A stretch of DNA of 64,000 nucleotides from Orrella sp037026685. Lineage in GTDB: Bacteria; Pseudomonadota; Gammaproteobacteria; Burkholderiales; Burkholderiaceae_B. A model generated the notes under the pieces. It worked only from the letters and a program-made list of their open reading frames with translations. It was not told the origin of the DNA and searched no databases. Shown piece after piece: positions 1 to 8,967 of the stretch (position 1 is the first letter of the stretch; each line of letters begins with the position of its first letter). The position numbers and the translations under genes are program-made. The DNA lies in contig NZ_JBANET010000010.1 in the NCBI RefSeq assembly GCF_037026685.1, forward strand, positions 1-64,000. Direction: 5' to 3'.

Positions 1-363
1 GAGCGGGCCTGCGCAGGCAGGGAGGTCGTGCCGTGCTTGCAGGCCGTCCGCTTGCTGAAGCTGGGACCTACGGTGTTATCCAGCGTAGCGGCCAGGCCGC
101 CAGTGTCCCTTCCGCCCTGAGGCTTGCAAGCGGCTCCACACCCAACGTATGCGCTAAGCCCTGAAATCTTCGGGCCTGCCCCGCTGCCCCTCCCTCTCAA
201 AATCAGCGGTCGAATGTTCGCCAGGGGTTGCCTGCGCAACCCCTGGCGAACGGCCCTGCAAAATCTTTCTCTCTTCACCCGGCGTTGGGCAAGCAGGCAA
301 GAAGAGCCAAGCCGGCCGTCAAGAAAGCGGCCTAACCCAAAAAACCGCTTGGCCAAAAAAACC
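1..363. other. Non-coding stretch beyond ruvA with a hairpin
   Basis: No complete gene is visible. On the plus strand a frame without a usable start runs from about 163 to a TAA at 333-335 and ends in a Lys/Arg/Ala-rich tail (GKQARRAKPAVKKAA). This looks like the tail of a histone-H1-like protein, so it may be a decayed gene end. It is followed by an AAGCGG/CCGCTT stem and short A-runs. ruvB, which normally follows ruvA directly, is not in these bases. Confidence 0.4.
216..251. repeat. Perfect 16-bp inverted repeat (hairpin)
   Basis: GTTCGCCAGGGGTTGC at 216-231 is exactly complemented by GCAACCCCTGGCGAAC at 236-251, with a 4-base loop. No T-run follows on either strand, so it is not a classical terminator. 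It may be a dispersed palindromic element or a processing site. Confidence 0.7.
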
Positions 364-939
364 TCACCGCACCAACGCCTTCAAAGCCAACCGTATCCCC
401 TCGGACACCTCCACGCCCGCTGGCAACCCCTTGAGCGCGGCGGCCGATTCGCGGTCCGAGTAGCCCAGGGCCAGCAGGGCGTTCAGGATGTCGGCCTGTC
501 CGTCGGCTGCCGGCGCGGCGCCGCCGCCGGGCAGTTCGGCCCCGATCTTGCCGCGCAGCTCGAGCAGCAGGCGCTCGGCGGTCTTCTTGCCGATGCCGGG
601 CACGCGCGTGAGCCGGCCGGTTTCCTGCAGCGTGACCGCCTGGGCCAGCTCATCGACGCTCAGGCCGCTGAGCACGGCCAGCGCCGTGCGTGCGCCGATG
701 CCGCTCACCTTGATCAGCTGGCGAAAGGCCGCGCGCTCCTGCGCGCTGCCAAAGCCGTAGAGCACGTGGGCGTCCTCGCGGATCGCCAGGTGGGTGTGCA
801 GCGTGACGCGCGCGCCGTTCTCGGGCAAGGCGTAGAGCGTGCTCATGGGCACGTCGATTTCGTAGCCCACCCCGTTCACGTCCACGCAGATCGTGGGCGG
901 GGTCTTCTCGATCAGGGTGCCGGTCAGTCGTCCAATCAT
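364..939 (-). CDS. ruvA: Holliday junction DNA helicase subunit RuvA
   Basis: RuvA binds the four-way Holliday junction as a tetramer and loads the RuvB motor that drives branch migration in recombinational repair. The 191-residue product has the family's normal length: an N-terminal OB-fold (about 1-63), two helix-hairpin-helix motifs (SGIGARTAL near 79-87, VPGIGKKTAERL near 113-124) and a C-terminal RuvB-contacting domain (about 148-191) after a Gly/Ala/Pro-rich linker. Its start overlaps the end of ruvC by four bases (ATGA), so the two are translationally coupled. It is the last gene of the dusB-fis-purH-ruvC-ruvA run in this window. Confidence 0.97.
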   Translation of the reverse strand: MIGRLTGTLIEKTPPTICVDVNGVGYEIDVPMSTLYALPENGARVTLHTHLAIREDAHVLYGFGSAQERAAFRQLIKVSGIGARTALAVLSGLSVDELAQAVTLQETGRLTRVPGIGKKTAERLLLELRGKIGAELPGGGAAPAADGQADILNALLALGYSDRESAAALKGLPAGVEVSEGIRLALKALVR

Positions 940-1487
940 GTCAAGGAAACGAGGCGGCCGCGGCGCATGCGCCGTCCGGCCTGGGTTTGTGGTGCGCCCA
1001 GGCCGGCCAGGCGTTCGGCCAGCGGCGCGACGTGGGCATGGCAGATGGCGCAGGCCAGCGCGTCGGCCGAGTCCGGCGCGGGCGAGCCGTCCAGCGCCAG
1101 CAGCTGGCGCACCATGGCCTGGACCTGCTCCTTGGCGGCGCGGCCGGTGCCCACCACCGATTTCTTGATCTGCAGCGCCGTGTATTCATGCACCGCCAGG
1201 CCGGTGTCGGCCAGTGCGCACAGCGCCGCGCCGCGCGCCTGGCCCAGCAGCAGGGTGCTGGCCGGGTTGGTGTTCAGGAACACCTTTTCCATGGCGGCCA
1301 CGCCGGGCCCGGTCTCGCGCACGACCTCGCGCAGGTTGTCCAGGATGACCTTGAGCCGCTGCGCCAGCGAGTCGGCCGCCGGCACGACGATGGTGCCGCT
1401 GGCCACGTAGCGCAGGCGCGTGCCGTCGGTATCGACCACGCCGAAGCCGGTGCGGCGCAGGCCGGGGTCGATGCCGAGGATGCGCAT
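936..1487 (-). CDS. ruvC: Crossover junction endodeoxyribonuclease RuvC
   Basis: RuvC resolves Holliday junctions by paired symmetrical nicks, acting with RuvAB. The 183-residue protein keeps the RNase-H-like acidic active site: D7 in GIDPG, E67 in MEKVF, and D139/D142 in the PDSADALA helix. The Lys/Arg-rich C-terminus is somewhat longer than in E. coli RuvC. It overlaps ruvA by four bases and starts 12 bases after the purH stop, which fits one transcript. Confidence 0.97.
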   Translation of the reverse strand: MRILGIDPGLRRTGFGVVDTDGTRLRYVASGTIVVPAADSLAQRLKVILDNLREVVRETGPGVAAMEKVFLNTNPASTLLLGQARGAALCALADTGLAVHEYTALQIKKSVVGTGRAAKEQVQAMVRQLLALDGSPAPDSADALACAICHAHVAPLAERLAGLGAPQTQAGRRMRRGRLVSLT

Positions 1488-1499
1488 GGCCGCCTGCCT

Positions 1500-3092
<1,593 letters not shown>

Positions 3093-3141
3093 CGTCGGTT
3101 GGAAAGTCAATCGGAATCGGGATTCGGCGGGCGGCCAGGCG

Positions 3142-3381
3142 TCAGCCCAGCAGGTGGTGGGCTTGCAGTTTCTTGCGCAAGGTGTTGCGGGTGATGCCCA
3201 GCATTTCGGCGGCGCGCGACTGGTTCTGGCCGGCGCGCGCCATCGCGACCTCCAGCACCGGGCGCTCGACGCAGCGCATCACCATGTCCCACATGTCGCG
3301 GGGCTCGGCATCGCCCAGGTCTTCCAGATAGCGCGCCAGGCTCTCGCGCACGCAGTCTTCGAGGACGTCTTTCTTGTTCAT
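3142..3381 (-). CDS. fis: Fis family nucleoid-associated DNA-binding protein
   Basis: This is a small homodimeric DNA-bending regulator of growth-rate-dependent transcription and recombination. The 79-residue form, starting at MNKKDVLED, is a typical betaproteobacterial length. A longer start five codons upstream at 3396 is less likely. The C-terminal helix-turn-helix is clear (SRAAEMLGITRNTLRKKL, about 55-72). It sits directly downstream of dusB, the same dusB-fis arrangement as in enterobacteria, with a gap of about 34 bases, and precedes purH by 49 bases. Confidence 0.93.
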   Translation of the reverse strand: MNKKDVLEDCVRESLARYLEDLGDAEPRDMWDMVMRCVERPVLEVAMARAGQNQSRAAEMLGITRNTLRKKLQAHHLLG

Positions 3382-3415
3382 TTCGGATATAAGCATTCGG
3401 TCTTGATGGAGGGCC

Positions 3416-4426
3416 TCAGGCTGCCAGTTCGTGCAAGCGCGCCGGGGCCTGGTCGGAAAGCCGGGCGAACCAGTCGGCCACGGCCTGCCATTGCTCGCGC
3501 GTGGTCTGCAGCTGGTTCATGTGTGCGCAGAACGCCTGGGCGCCGGGCAGGTCGGCGACGTACCAGCCGATGTGCTTGCGCGCGGTGCGCACGCCGGTGG
3601 TCTCGCCGTAGAAACGGTAGTGGTCGTCCAGGTGTTCGAGCAGCAGGGTGCGCATCTCGTCGTAGCTGGGCGGGGGCAGGATGCGGCCGGTGCGCAGGTA
3701 GTGGTCCACCTCGCGGAACAGCCAGGGGCGTCCCTGCGCCGCCCGGCCCAGCATGACGGCATCGGCGCCAGTGTAGTCCAGGACGGCGCGCGCTTTTTGC
3801 GGGCTGTCGATGTCGCCGTTGGCCACCACGGGAATGGACAGGGCGGCCTTGACTTCGCGGATGGTGTCGTACTCGGCCTGGCCGGTATAGAGGTCGGCGC
3901 GCGTGCGGCCGTGCAGGATCAGCGCCGAGATGCCGATGTCCTCGGCCATGCGCGCCACCCGCAGGGCATTGCGGTGCTCGCGGTCCCAGCCGGTGCGCGT
4001 CTTGAGCGTGACGGGCACGCCCAGCGGACGGCAGGCGTCGACCACGGCCTGCACGATGCGCGCCAGCAGCGGCTCGTCGCGCAGCAGGGCCGAGCCCGAG
4101 GCCACCTTGCAGACCTTCTTGGCCGGGCAGCCCATGTTGATGTCGATGATCTGGGCGCCGCGCCGCACGTTGAAGACGGCGGCTTCGGCCATCATGGCCG
4201 GGTCGGCGCCGGCGATCTGCACGGCGATGGGATCGATCTCGCCCCGGTGGTCCAGCCGCCGGGAGGTCTTGACGCTTTCCCAAAGCTGCGGGTTGCTGGC
4301 GGCCATCTCGGACACGGCATAGCCCGCCCCCAGTTTTTTGCAAAGCTGGCGGAAAGGGCGGTCCGTCACGCCCGCCATGGGGGCGACGAACACGTTGTTG
4401 GGAAGCAACCAGGGGCCGATGCGCAT
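3416..4426 (-). CDS. dusB: tRNA-dihydrouridine synthase B
   Basis: This FMN-dependent enzyme reduces uridine in the D-loop of tRNA. The 336-residue TIM-barrel protein shows the Dus N-terminal VAPMAGVTDRPFR, the catalytic cysteine in the NMGCP motif (about C100, followed by AKKVCK), the conserved KTRTGW and HGRTR elements, and the phosphate-binding VMLGRAAQGRPW. The C-terminal helical domain (about 240-320) carries R-x-x-x-KHIGWY typical of DusB. It is the first gene of the dusB-fis-purH-ruvCA run and follows ubiH across 42 bases. Confidence 0.96.
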   Translation of the reverse strand: MRIGPWLLPNNVFVAPMAGVTDRPFRQLCKKLGAGYAVSEMAASNPQLWESVKTSRRLDHRGEIDPIAVQIAGADPAMMAEAAVFNVRRGAQIIDINMGCPAKKVCKVASGSALLRDEPLLARIVQAVVDACRPLGVPVTLKTRTGWDREHRNALRVARMAEDIGISALILHGRTRADLYTGQAEYDTIREVKAALSIPVVANGDIDSPQKARAVLDYTGADAVMLGRAAQGRPWLFREVDHYLRTGRILPPPSYDEMRTLLLEHLDDHYRFYGETTGVRTARKHIGWYVADLPGAQAFCAHMNQLQTTREQWQAVADWFARLSDQAPARLHELAA

Positions 4427-4468
4427 CGGCGGATTTTACTCTTGCCGCGCGGCCTGCGCGCCGCAAGC

Positions 4469-5632
4469 TCAGGCCCGCAGGCCGTGCAGCAGCAGGCGCG
4501 CCAGCGGCGCGCGCACGGGCGCGGCCAGGTCCAGGCCCAGCAGCGCCAGCCCGCAGGCATGCTCGACCAGCGGCTGGCCAGTGGCGAACAGGCGGGGCAG
4601 CAGGTCGGTCAGGCCGGCGGTCAGGCGCCGGTCCGGTTCGCGGACCTGGGCGTAGCGGCGCAGCACCGCCGACGGATCGGCGTCGGGCTGGGGCAGCCAG
4701 GACTGCAGCGCCAGGGCCAGGCGGGCGGCGTCGCGCAGGCCCAGGTTCAGGCCCTGCCCGGCCACCGGGTGCAGGGTCTGGGCGGCATTGCCGATGGCGA
4801 CGCTGCGGCCCTGCACCGGCCGGGGCCGCAAGCCGGTGGCCAGGGCCACCGCCGCGTGGGCAGGCTGCGCACAAAGCCGGCCCAGGCGGGCGCCAAAGGC
4901 TTCGTTCAGCGCCTGCGAAAAGGCCTGGGCATCCATCTGCTTGAGCCGGGCGGCCCGTTCCGGGCTGCAGCACCAGACTACCGAGTAGGCCCCATCGCCT
5001 TGCGGATGCGGCAGCAGGGCCAGCGGGCCTTCGCGGGTGAAGCGTTCCCAGGCCCAGCCCGCGCGCGGCAGGCTGGCCCGCGCGGTGGCCAGCACCGCAT
5101 GCTGGCCGTAGTCGCGCAGGTGGTCTGGGCCGGGGCTGCCATCGGCCTGCACGGCAAGCGCGCAGGACCAACTGCGCTGGCCCGCGCTGATGGTGGCGCC
5201 CGGGCCGTCGTGCGCGGCGATGCGCGCCTGCGGCTGTTCGATGCGGGTCACGCCGCTGGCCGCCACCGCGGCCTGCAGCGCGGCCTGCACCGCGTCGTAG
5301 GGCGCGACGCTGCCCAGGCGGGGCACGGCGAAGTCTTCGTGGCGGATCAGCGTGCGGCCCAGCCGCCCGCGCTGGGAAACGTGCACGGTACGGATGTCGG
5401 CGGCCTGCTGCGGCCAGGCGCCCAGCGATTCGAGCAGCACGCGGCTGCCGTGGTTCATGGCCAGCACGCGCGGATCGCCTGCGGCGGCCGCGGCGGCCAC
5501 GCCCGCGCGGGGCGGGGCGGCGAACAGGGCGATCCGTTCGGGCCGGGGGGCGGCGCGCGCCAGCAGCAGCGCCAGGGCACTGCCCGCCGGCCCGCCGCCC
5601 AGGATGGCGACATCGTAGTCGGGCAGGCTCAT
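4469..5632 (-). CDS. ubiH: UbiH/VisC-family FAD-dependent ubiquinone hydroxylase
   Basis: This is a flavin monooxygenase of aerobic ubiquinone ring hydroxylation. The 387-residue protein starts with the dinucleotide-binding GGGPAGSALA near residues 12-21. It has the GNAAQTLHPVAGQGLNLGLRD motif that contacts FAD and marks the UbiH/UbiF/VisC/Coq6 family. It is rich in alanine, and its C-terminus is short. Which ring position it hydroxylates (UbiH or a homologue) cannot be fixed from sequence alone, so the symbol is the most likely one. It precedes dusB on the same strand. Confidence 0.85.
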   Translation of the reverse strand: MSLPDYDVAILGGGPAGSALALLLARAAPRPERIALFAAPPRAGVAAAAAAGDPRVLAMNHGSRVLLESLGAWPQQAADIRTVHVSQRGRLGRTLIRHEDFAVPRLGSVAPYDAVQAALQAAVAASGVTRIEQPQARIAAHDGPGATISAGQRSWSCALAVQADGSPGPDHLRDYGQHAVLATARASLPRAGWAWERFTREGPLALLPHPQGDGAYSVVWCCSPERAARLKQMDAQAFSQALNEAFGARLGRLCAQPAHAAVALATGLRPRPVQGRSVAIGNAAQTLHPVAGQGLNLGLRDAARLALALQSWLPQPDADPSAVLRRYAQVREPDRRLTAGLTDLLPRLFATGQPLVEHACGLALLGLDLAAPVRAPLARLLLHGLRA

Positions 5633-5818
5633 GGCCGCATTCTACCGTCGCCGCGCGCAGTGCCGCCGCCCGCGCCTTGCGCCGCGCCAGCCGTTACACT
5701 GCCGCTACCCCGGGAACCTGCGGTGCTGCCGGCAGGCGCGGCGGCGCGATCACGCGCCCCCGCTTGCCGGGCCGTGCGCCGGGTGCGCCGCTTCCGCTTC
5801 GATGTCTTTCGCCTTGCC

Positions 5819-6262
5819 ATGCCCATGCCTGCCGATTCGCCCCGCCGCCCCCGCAACAAGACTGTCGCCGCCCTGCTGGCGCTGCTGCTGGGCTGGGCCG
5901 GCGCGCATTGGTGGTACATGGGCCGGCGCCACGCCTGGCTGCCGAGCGCCTGGGCGCTGCTGTGCATCGTGCTGGCCTTCTCGTGCTTCGAGATCTGGTG
6001 GGAGAACCCGGCGGCCTTCCTGCTGCTGGTTCCGGCCGTGGACGGCTACGTGCGCGCCGCCGTCTACGGCTTGACGGCCGACGAGCGCTTCGATGCCCGC
6101 TACAACCCGGGCCTGGGGCGCGTGACGCACACCGGCTTTGGCACCATCGCGGTGGTCATCGCCACCGTGCTGGTGGCTGCCATCGTGGTGCTCACGACCA
6201 TCGCGGTGGCGGTGCTCTATACCTGGCAGCAGCTGGGGTGGCTGGACGGCTACGTGCTGTAG
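5819..6262 (+). CDS. TM2 domain-containing membrane protein
   Basis: This 147-residue membrane protein has an N-terminal TM2 domain, a helical hairpin with the signature NKTVAALLALLLGWAGAHWW followed by YMGRRHAW (about 13-40). It also has further hydrophobic segments near 45-75 and 108-135. TM2 proteins have no single known biochemical role in bacteria. The start chosen is the ATG giving MPMPADSPRR; a second ATG two codons on is possible. It is divergent from ubiH by about 186 bases and is followed by a terminator-like palindrome. Confidence 0.85.
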   Translation: MPMPADSPRRPRNKTVAALLALLLGWAGAHWWYMGRRHAWLPSAWALLCIVLAFSCFEIWWENPAAFLLLVPAVDGYVRAAVYGLTADERFDARYNPGLGRVTHTGFGTIAVVIATVLVAAIVVLTTIAVAVLYTWQQLGWLDGYVL

Positions 6263-6281
6263 GCGGCGCCTGCGGCTTGCC

Positions 6282-6300
6282 GCCCCCCAGGGGGGCTTTT
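6282..6300 (+). terminator. Probable terminator after the TM2 gene
   Basis: GCCCCCC and GGGGGGC (6282-6296) form a G/C-rich stem directly followed by TTTT. It lies 20 bases beyond the stop of the TM2 gene. Confidence 0.6.
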
Positions 6301-6782
6301 CCCTTGGGGCGCCCACCGGAAAAATGACGGTTTTTAGCCGCAAGGGCTTGTAATTTCAGAGAAATTACCTTAAGATAGCCAGTCTTTACATCATTGGAGT
6401 TTTCCTCTGTGGTTACCGGAAATCGTGCCGGAATCATCGCTGTAGCCAGCACCACCGTCCAGGCCGAACGGCTGGATCCGGGTGCCGACAGCAGCGAGGG
6501 TGGTAGTAGTCGCCGATCCCGCATCGGCTTGGCTGCCTGACAGGATAAGCCCAGCAGAACTCCCTTCTGCCGCATCCTGTCCAGCAGGGTGTGGCATCCG
6601 GCCAGGCGTTTTTCTCGCCCCAGGCCTCCCGCACTGACCACCTTCATTCCGCTTGCGGCCGACAGGCCGCCGGCGTCGCCTCGTGCCTGCCCTGTGCGCG
6701 CCCCGCGCACGGCGGGCGCGCCGGGCGTCGTGCGCACGTGCTCGGCCGCCGCCGGGGGCTCCAGCAGCACAAGGAGATCGTC
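6301..6782 (+). other. Long gene-free region / leader upstream of the MgtC-like gene
   Basis: About 480 bases carry no convincing coding region. Base composition falls near 6340-6420 (runs such as TTTCAGAGAAATTACCTTAAGATAG), which looks like a promoter area. Further on are a GCCGAT/ATCGGC hairpin (6512-6517 with 6523-6528) and a CCTGTCCAGCAGGG element (about 6580). I see no match to the M-box or yybP-ykoY consensus. It could be a structured 5' leader of the gene at 6783. Confidence 0.4.
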
Positions 6783-7112
6783 ATGCGTCTATTCGAACTG
6801 TTCCTGCGCCGCGCCGGAGTCGCGCATGCGGCCGCGCAGCGCCAGCGCCGCGCCGTGTCCCGGTTGACGATCGAGTGTCCGCAAGAGTCGGTGGGCCAGG
6901 TGCGCAAGCGCATCTACACCGATTTCCAGGCCGCTGGCCTGGACGTCTCGCACATGGAGGTCGATCGCGCCGAAGGCGGCATGGCCGCGGCGTGCCTGAC
7001 CGTCAGCTGCCCGGCCGACAAGCGCCGCGACCTGATGTCCCAGGCCCGTCTGCTCAACCAGAATCCCGAGATCACGCGGGTGCGGTGGGGCGACGCGCGC
7101 AAGCAGGCCTGA
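6783..7112 (+). CDS. Stand-alone MgtC-like C-terminal (ACT-like) domain protein
   Basis: This 109-residue soluble protein has a central part (about 28-100) that reads like the cytosolic ACT-like tail of MgtC/SapB proteins. It has an RLTIECPQESVGQVRKRI strand-helix, a central VSHMEVDRAEGG turn, and an ending in NPEITRVRWG, the place where MgtC proteins end in 'V..V.W'. The membrane domain of MgtC is absent, and no transmembrane segment precedes it. A GGAG site precedes the ATG (AAGGAGATCGTC). If the domain call is right, it may sense a ligand or ion or bind a partner protein. Confidence 0.6.
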   Translation: MRLFELFLRRAGVAHAAAQRQRRAVSRLTIECPQESVGQVRKRIYTDFQAAGLDVSHMEVDRAEGGMAAACLTVSCPADKRRDLMSQARLLNQNPEITRVRWGDARKQA

Positions 7113-7201
7113 GGCGCCCGGGGGCCCGCGCCGGGCGCCGGCCCCGCTCCTCTACAATGGCTGCACCGCCTCCGTTTCCCGGGGCATAGACACTCGCAGG
7201 C

Positions 7202-8059
7202 ATGGACTGGATACGCTGGCTCGTCCCCTGGGAATTCTCTCCCACCCTGATCGTCGCCTTTGTGCTGGCCGCGCTGCTGTTCGTGCGCGGCCAGCGCGTG
7301 CATCACGTCAACGGCGCCCGCCAGGCGCTGTTCTGGGCGGGCATGATCCTGCTCTATCTTTCGCTGCATACCCGGCTCGACTACTACGCCGAGCGCATGT
7401 TCTTCATCCACCGGGTGCAGCACCTGGTGCTGCATCACCTGGGCCCGCTGGTGCTGATGGCGGCCTACCCGGGTTCGGTCATGCGCGCCGGCCTGCCGCT
7501 GGCCTGGCGCACCCGGCTGGCGCGCTGGCGCCGCACCCTGGCCGGGCGCGCGCTCCAGGCCGTGCTGACCAACCCCATCTTCGTGCCGGCCCTGTTCGTC
7601 TTCCTGGTGCTGATCTGGCTGCTGCCCTCGGTCCAGTTCTATTCCATGCTGGATTGGCGCCTGTACCGCCTGATGAACTGGTCGGTGGTCATCAGCGGCT
7701 TCATGTACTGGAACCTCATCCTGGACCGCCGGCCCAGTCCGCCGGCGGCCATGTCGCCGGGCGGCCGGGTGATCTCGCCCATCCTGACCATGGCGCCGCA
7801 AATGGTGGCCGGCGCGGTCATCGCTTTCACCGAGCGCGACCTCTATCCGCTTTTCGAGCTATGCGGCCGGGCGCTGGCCATGAGCGCGCAGACCGACCAG
7901 AGCATCGGCGGGCTGACCATGTGGATACCGGCGGCGATGACCGAGGTCATCGGACTGCTGGTGGCGCTGCGCACGCTCATGCGCCTGTCGGCCACGGGCC
8001 GCTGGGGCAAGGGGCGCGTGCCCCCCGCGCCCGTGGGCGGTCAGGTCACCAGCCCGTGA
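7202..8059 (+). CDS. CtaG-type cytochrome c oxidase assembly membrane protein (Caa3_CtaG family)
   Basis: This 285-residue polytopic membrane protein has about seven hydrophobic segments. The pattern MFFIHRVQHLVLHHLGPLVLM (histidines near 73-85), followed later by WNLILDRRPSP and a C-terminal helix pair, is that of the Caa3_CtaG family. In Bacillus the family supports assembly of caa3-type oxidase. This is not the copper chaperone Cox11, which is also called CtaG. The gene ends 19 bases inside convergently transcribed galU. Confidence 0.8.
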   Translation: MDWIRWLVPWEFSPTLIVAFVLAALLFVRGQRVHHVNGARQALFWAGMILLYLSLHTRLDYYAERMFFIHRVQHLVLHHLGPLVLMAAYPGSVMRAGLPLAWRTRLARWRRTLAGRALQAVLTNPIFVPALFVFLVLIWLLPSVQFYSMLDWRLYRLMNWSVVISGFMYWNLILDRRPSPPAAMSPGGRVISPILTMAPQMVAGAVIAFTERDLYPLFELCGRALAMSAQTDQSIGGLTMWIPAAMTEVIGLLVALRTLMRLSATGRWGKGRVPPAPVGGQVTSP

Positions 8060-8877
8060 TACTTGCGGCCCAGCGCCACGGTGGCCTCGAACATCCCGGT
8101 CTTGTTGCCGCAGTCGTAGCGCTTGCCTTCGTAGCGGTGGGCAAAGACAGGCAGTTGCTGCATCAGCGAGGCGATGCCGTCGGTAAGCTGGATCTCGTTG
8201 CCGGCGCCGGGCTGGGTGGCGCGCAGGTGCTCGAAGATCTCGCCGTCCAGCACGTAGCGTCCCACCACCGCCAGCGTCGAAGGGGTCTGGTCGGGCGAGG
8301 GCTTCTCGACGATGGCCGAGACGCGTTCGGTGCGCTCGTCGATGGCTTCGGTGGCCACGATGCCGTATTTGCCGGTTTCGCTGCGCGGCACGTCCTGCAC
8401 GCCCAGCACGCTGCCCTGGTGGGCCAGCGCCGCGTCGATCAGCTGAGCCAGCGCCGGGCGCTCGGCATCGATCAGGTCGTCGGCCAGCAGCACGGCAAAG
8501 GGTTCGTTGCCCACGGCCGGCGCGGCTGAAAGCACCGCGTGGCCCAGCCCCAGGGGGGCCGACTGGCGGATGTACAGGCAATTGACCTTGGCCGGCAGCA
8601 CGCCGCGCACGGCGGCCAGCAGCTCCTGCTTGTTCTTCTTGGCCAGTTCGGCCTCGAGTTCCGGTGCCGAATCGAAGTGGTCCTCGATGGCGCGCTTGTT
8701 GCGGCCGGTCACGAAAATCAAATCGGTGATACCGGCGGCGACGGCCTCTTCGACGGCGTACTGGATCAAGGGCTTGTCCACGACGGGCAGCATTTCCTTG
8801 GGCATCGCCTTGGTGGCGGGCAGGAAACGCGTACCCAGGCCAGCAACGGGGAATACGGCTTTCCGGATGGGGCGCAT
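8041..8877 (-). CDS. galU: UTP-glucose-1-phosphate uridylyltransferase
   Basis: GalU makes UDP-glucose, the donor for LPS core, capsule, exopolysaccharide and trehalose synthesis. The 278-residue protein has the nucleotide-binding motif AVFPVAGLGTRFLPATKAMPK (7-27), with further conserved EMLPVVDKPLIQYAVEEA, the LLADDLID metal-binding region and a C-terminal YDCGNKTGM. The length is normal for bacterial GalU. The 3' end overlaps the preceding plus-strand gene by 19 bases, and the 5' end is divergent from bepA. Confidence 0.96.
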   Translation of the reverse strand: MRPIRKAVFPVAGLGTRFLPATKAMPKEMLPVVDKPLIQYAVEEAVAAGITDLIFVTGRNKRAIEDHFDSAPELEAELAKKNKQELLAAVRGVLPAKVNCLYIRQSAPLGLGHAVLSAAPAVGNEPFAVLLADDLIDAERPALAQLIDAALAHQGSVLGVQDVPRSETGKYGIVATEAIDERTERVSAIVEKPSPDQTPSTLAVVGRYVLDGEIFEHLRATQPGAGNEIQLTDGIASLMQQLPVFAHRYEGKRYDCGNKTGMFEATVALGRKYHGLVT

Positions 8878-8967
8878 GGGGCTTTCTTACCTTTTTGGGG
8901 GCTGCAGGAGAGGGTGGAGGTGGGCGCGGCTTGCGGAACCCCGCGCCCGAGTCGCTATCATAGACAA

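Noticed and set aside
124..1410. Plus-strand frame crossing ruvA and ruvC
   Set aside because: Low-complexity antisense translation; conserved RuvA/RuvC motifs are on the other strand.
3431..5818. Upstream part of the long plus-strand frame that ends at 6262
   Set aside because: Antisense to dusB and ubiH; only the part from 5819 onward (TM2 protein) has a recognisable sequence and a sensible start.
6192..6770. Minus-strand frame opposite the leader of the MgtC-like gene
   Set aside because: No recognised motif, and the composition is that of a G/C-driven random frame. It also overlaps the terminator and promoter area.
6301..6782. A magnesium or manganese riboswitch in the leader
   Set aside because: No M-box or yybP-ykoY consensus elements could be matched, so it was listed only as unassigned leader.
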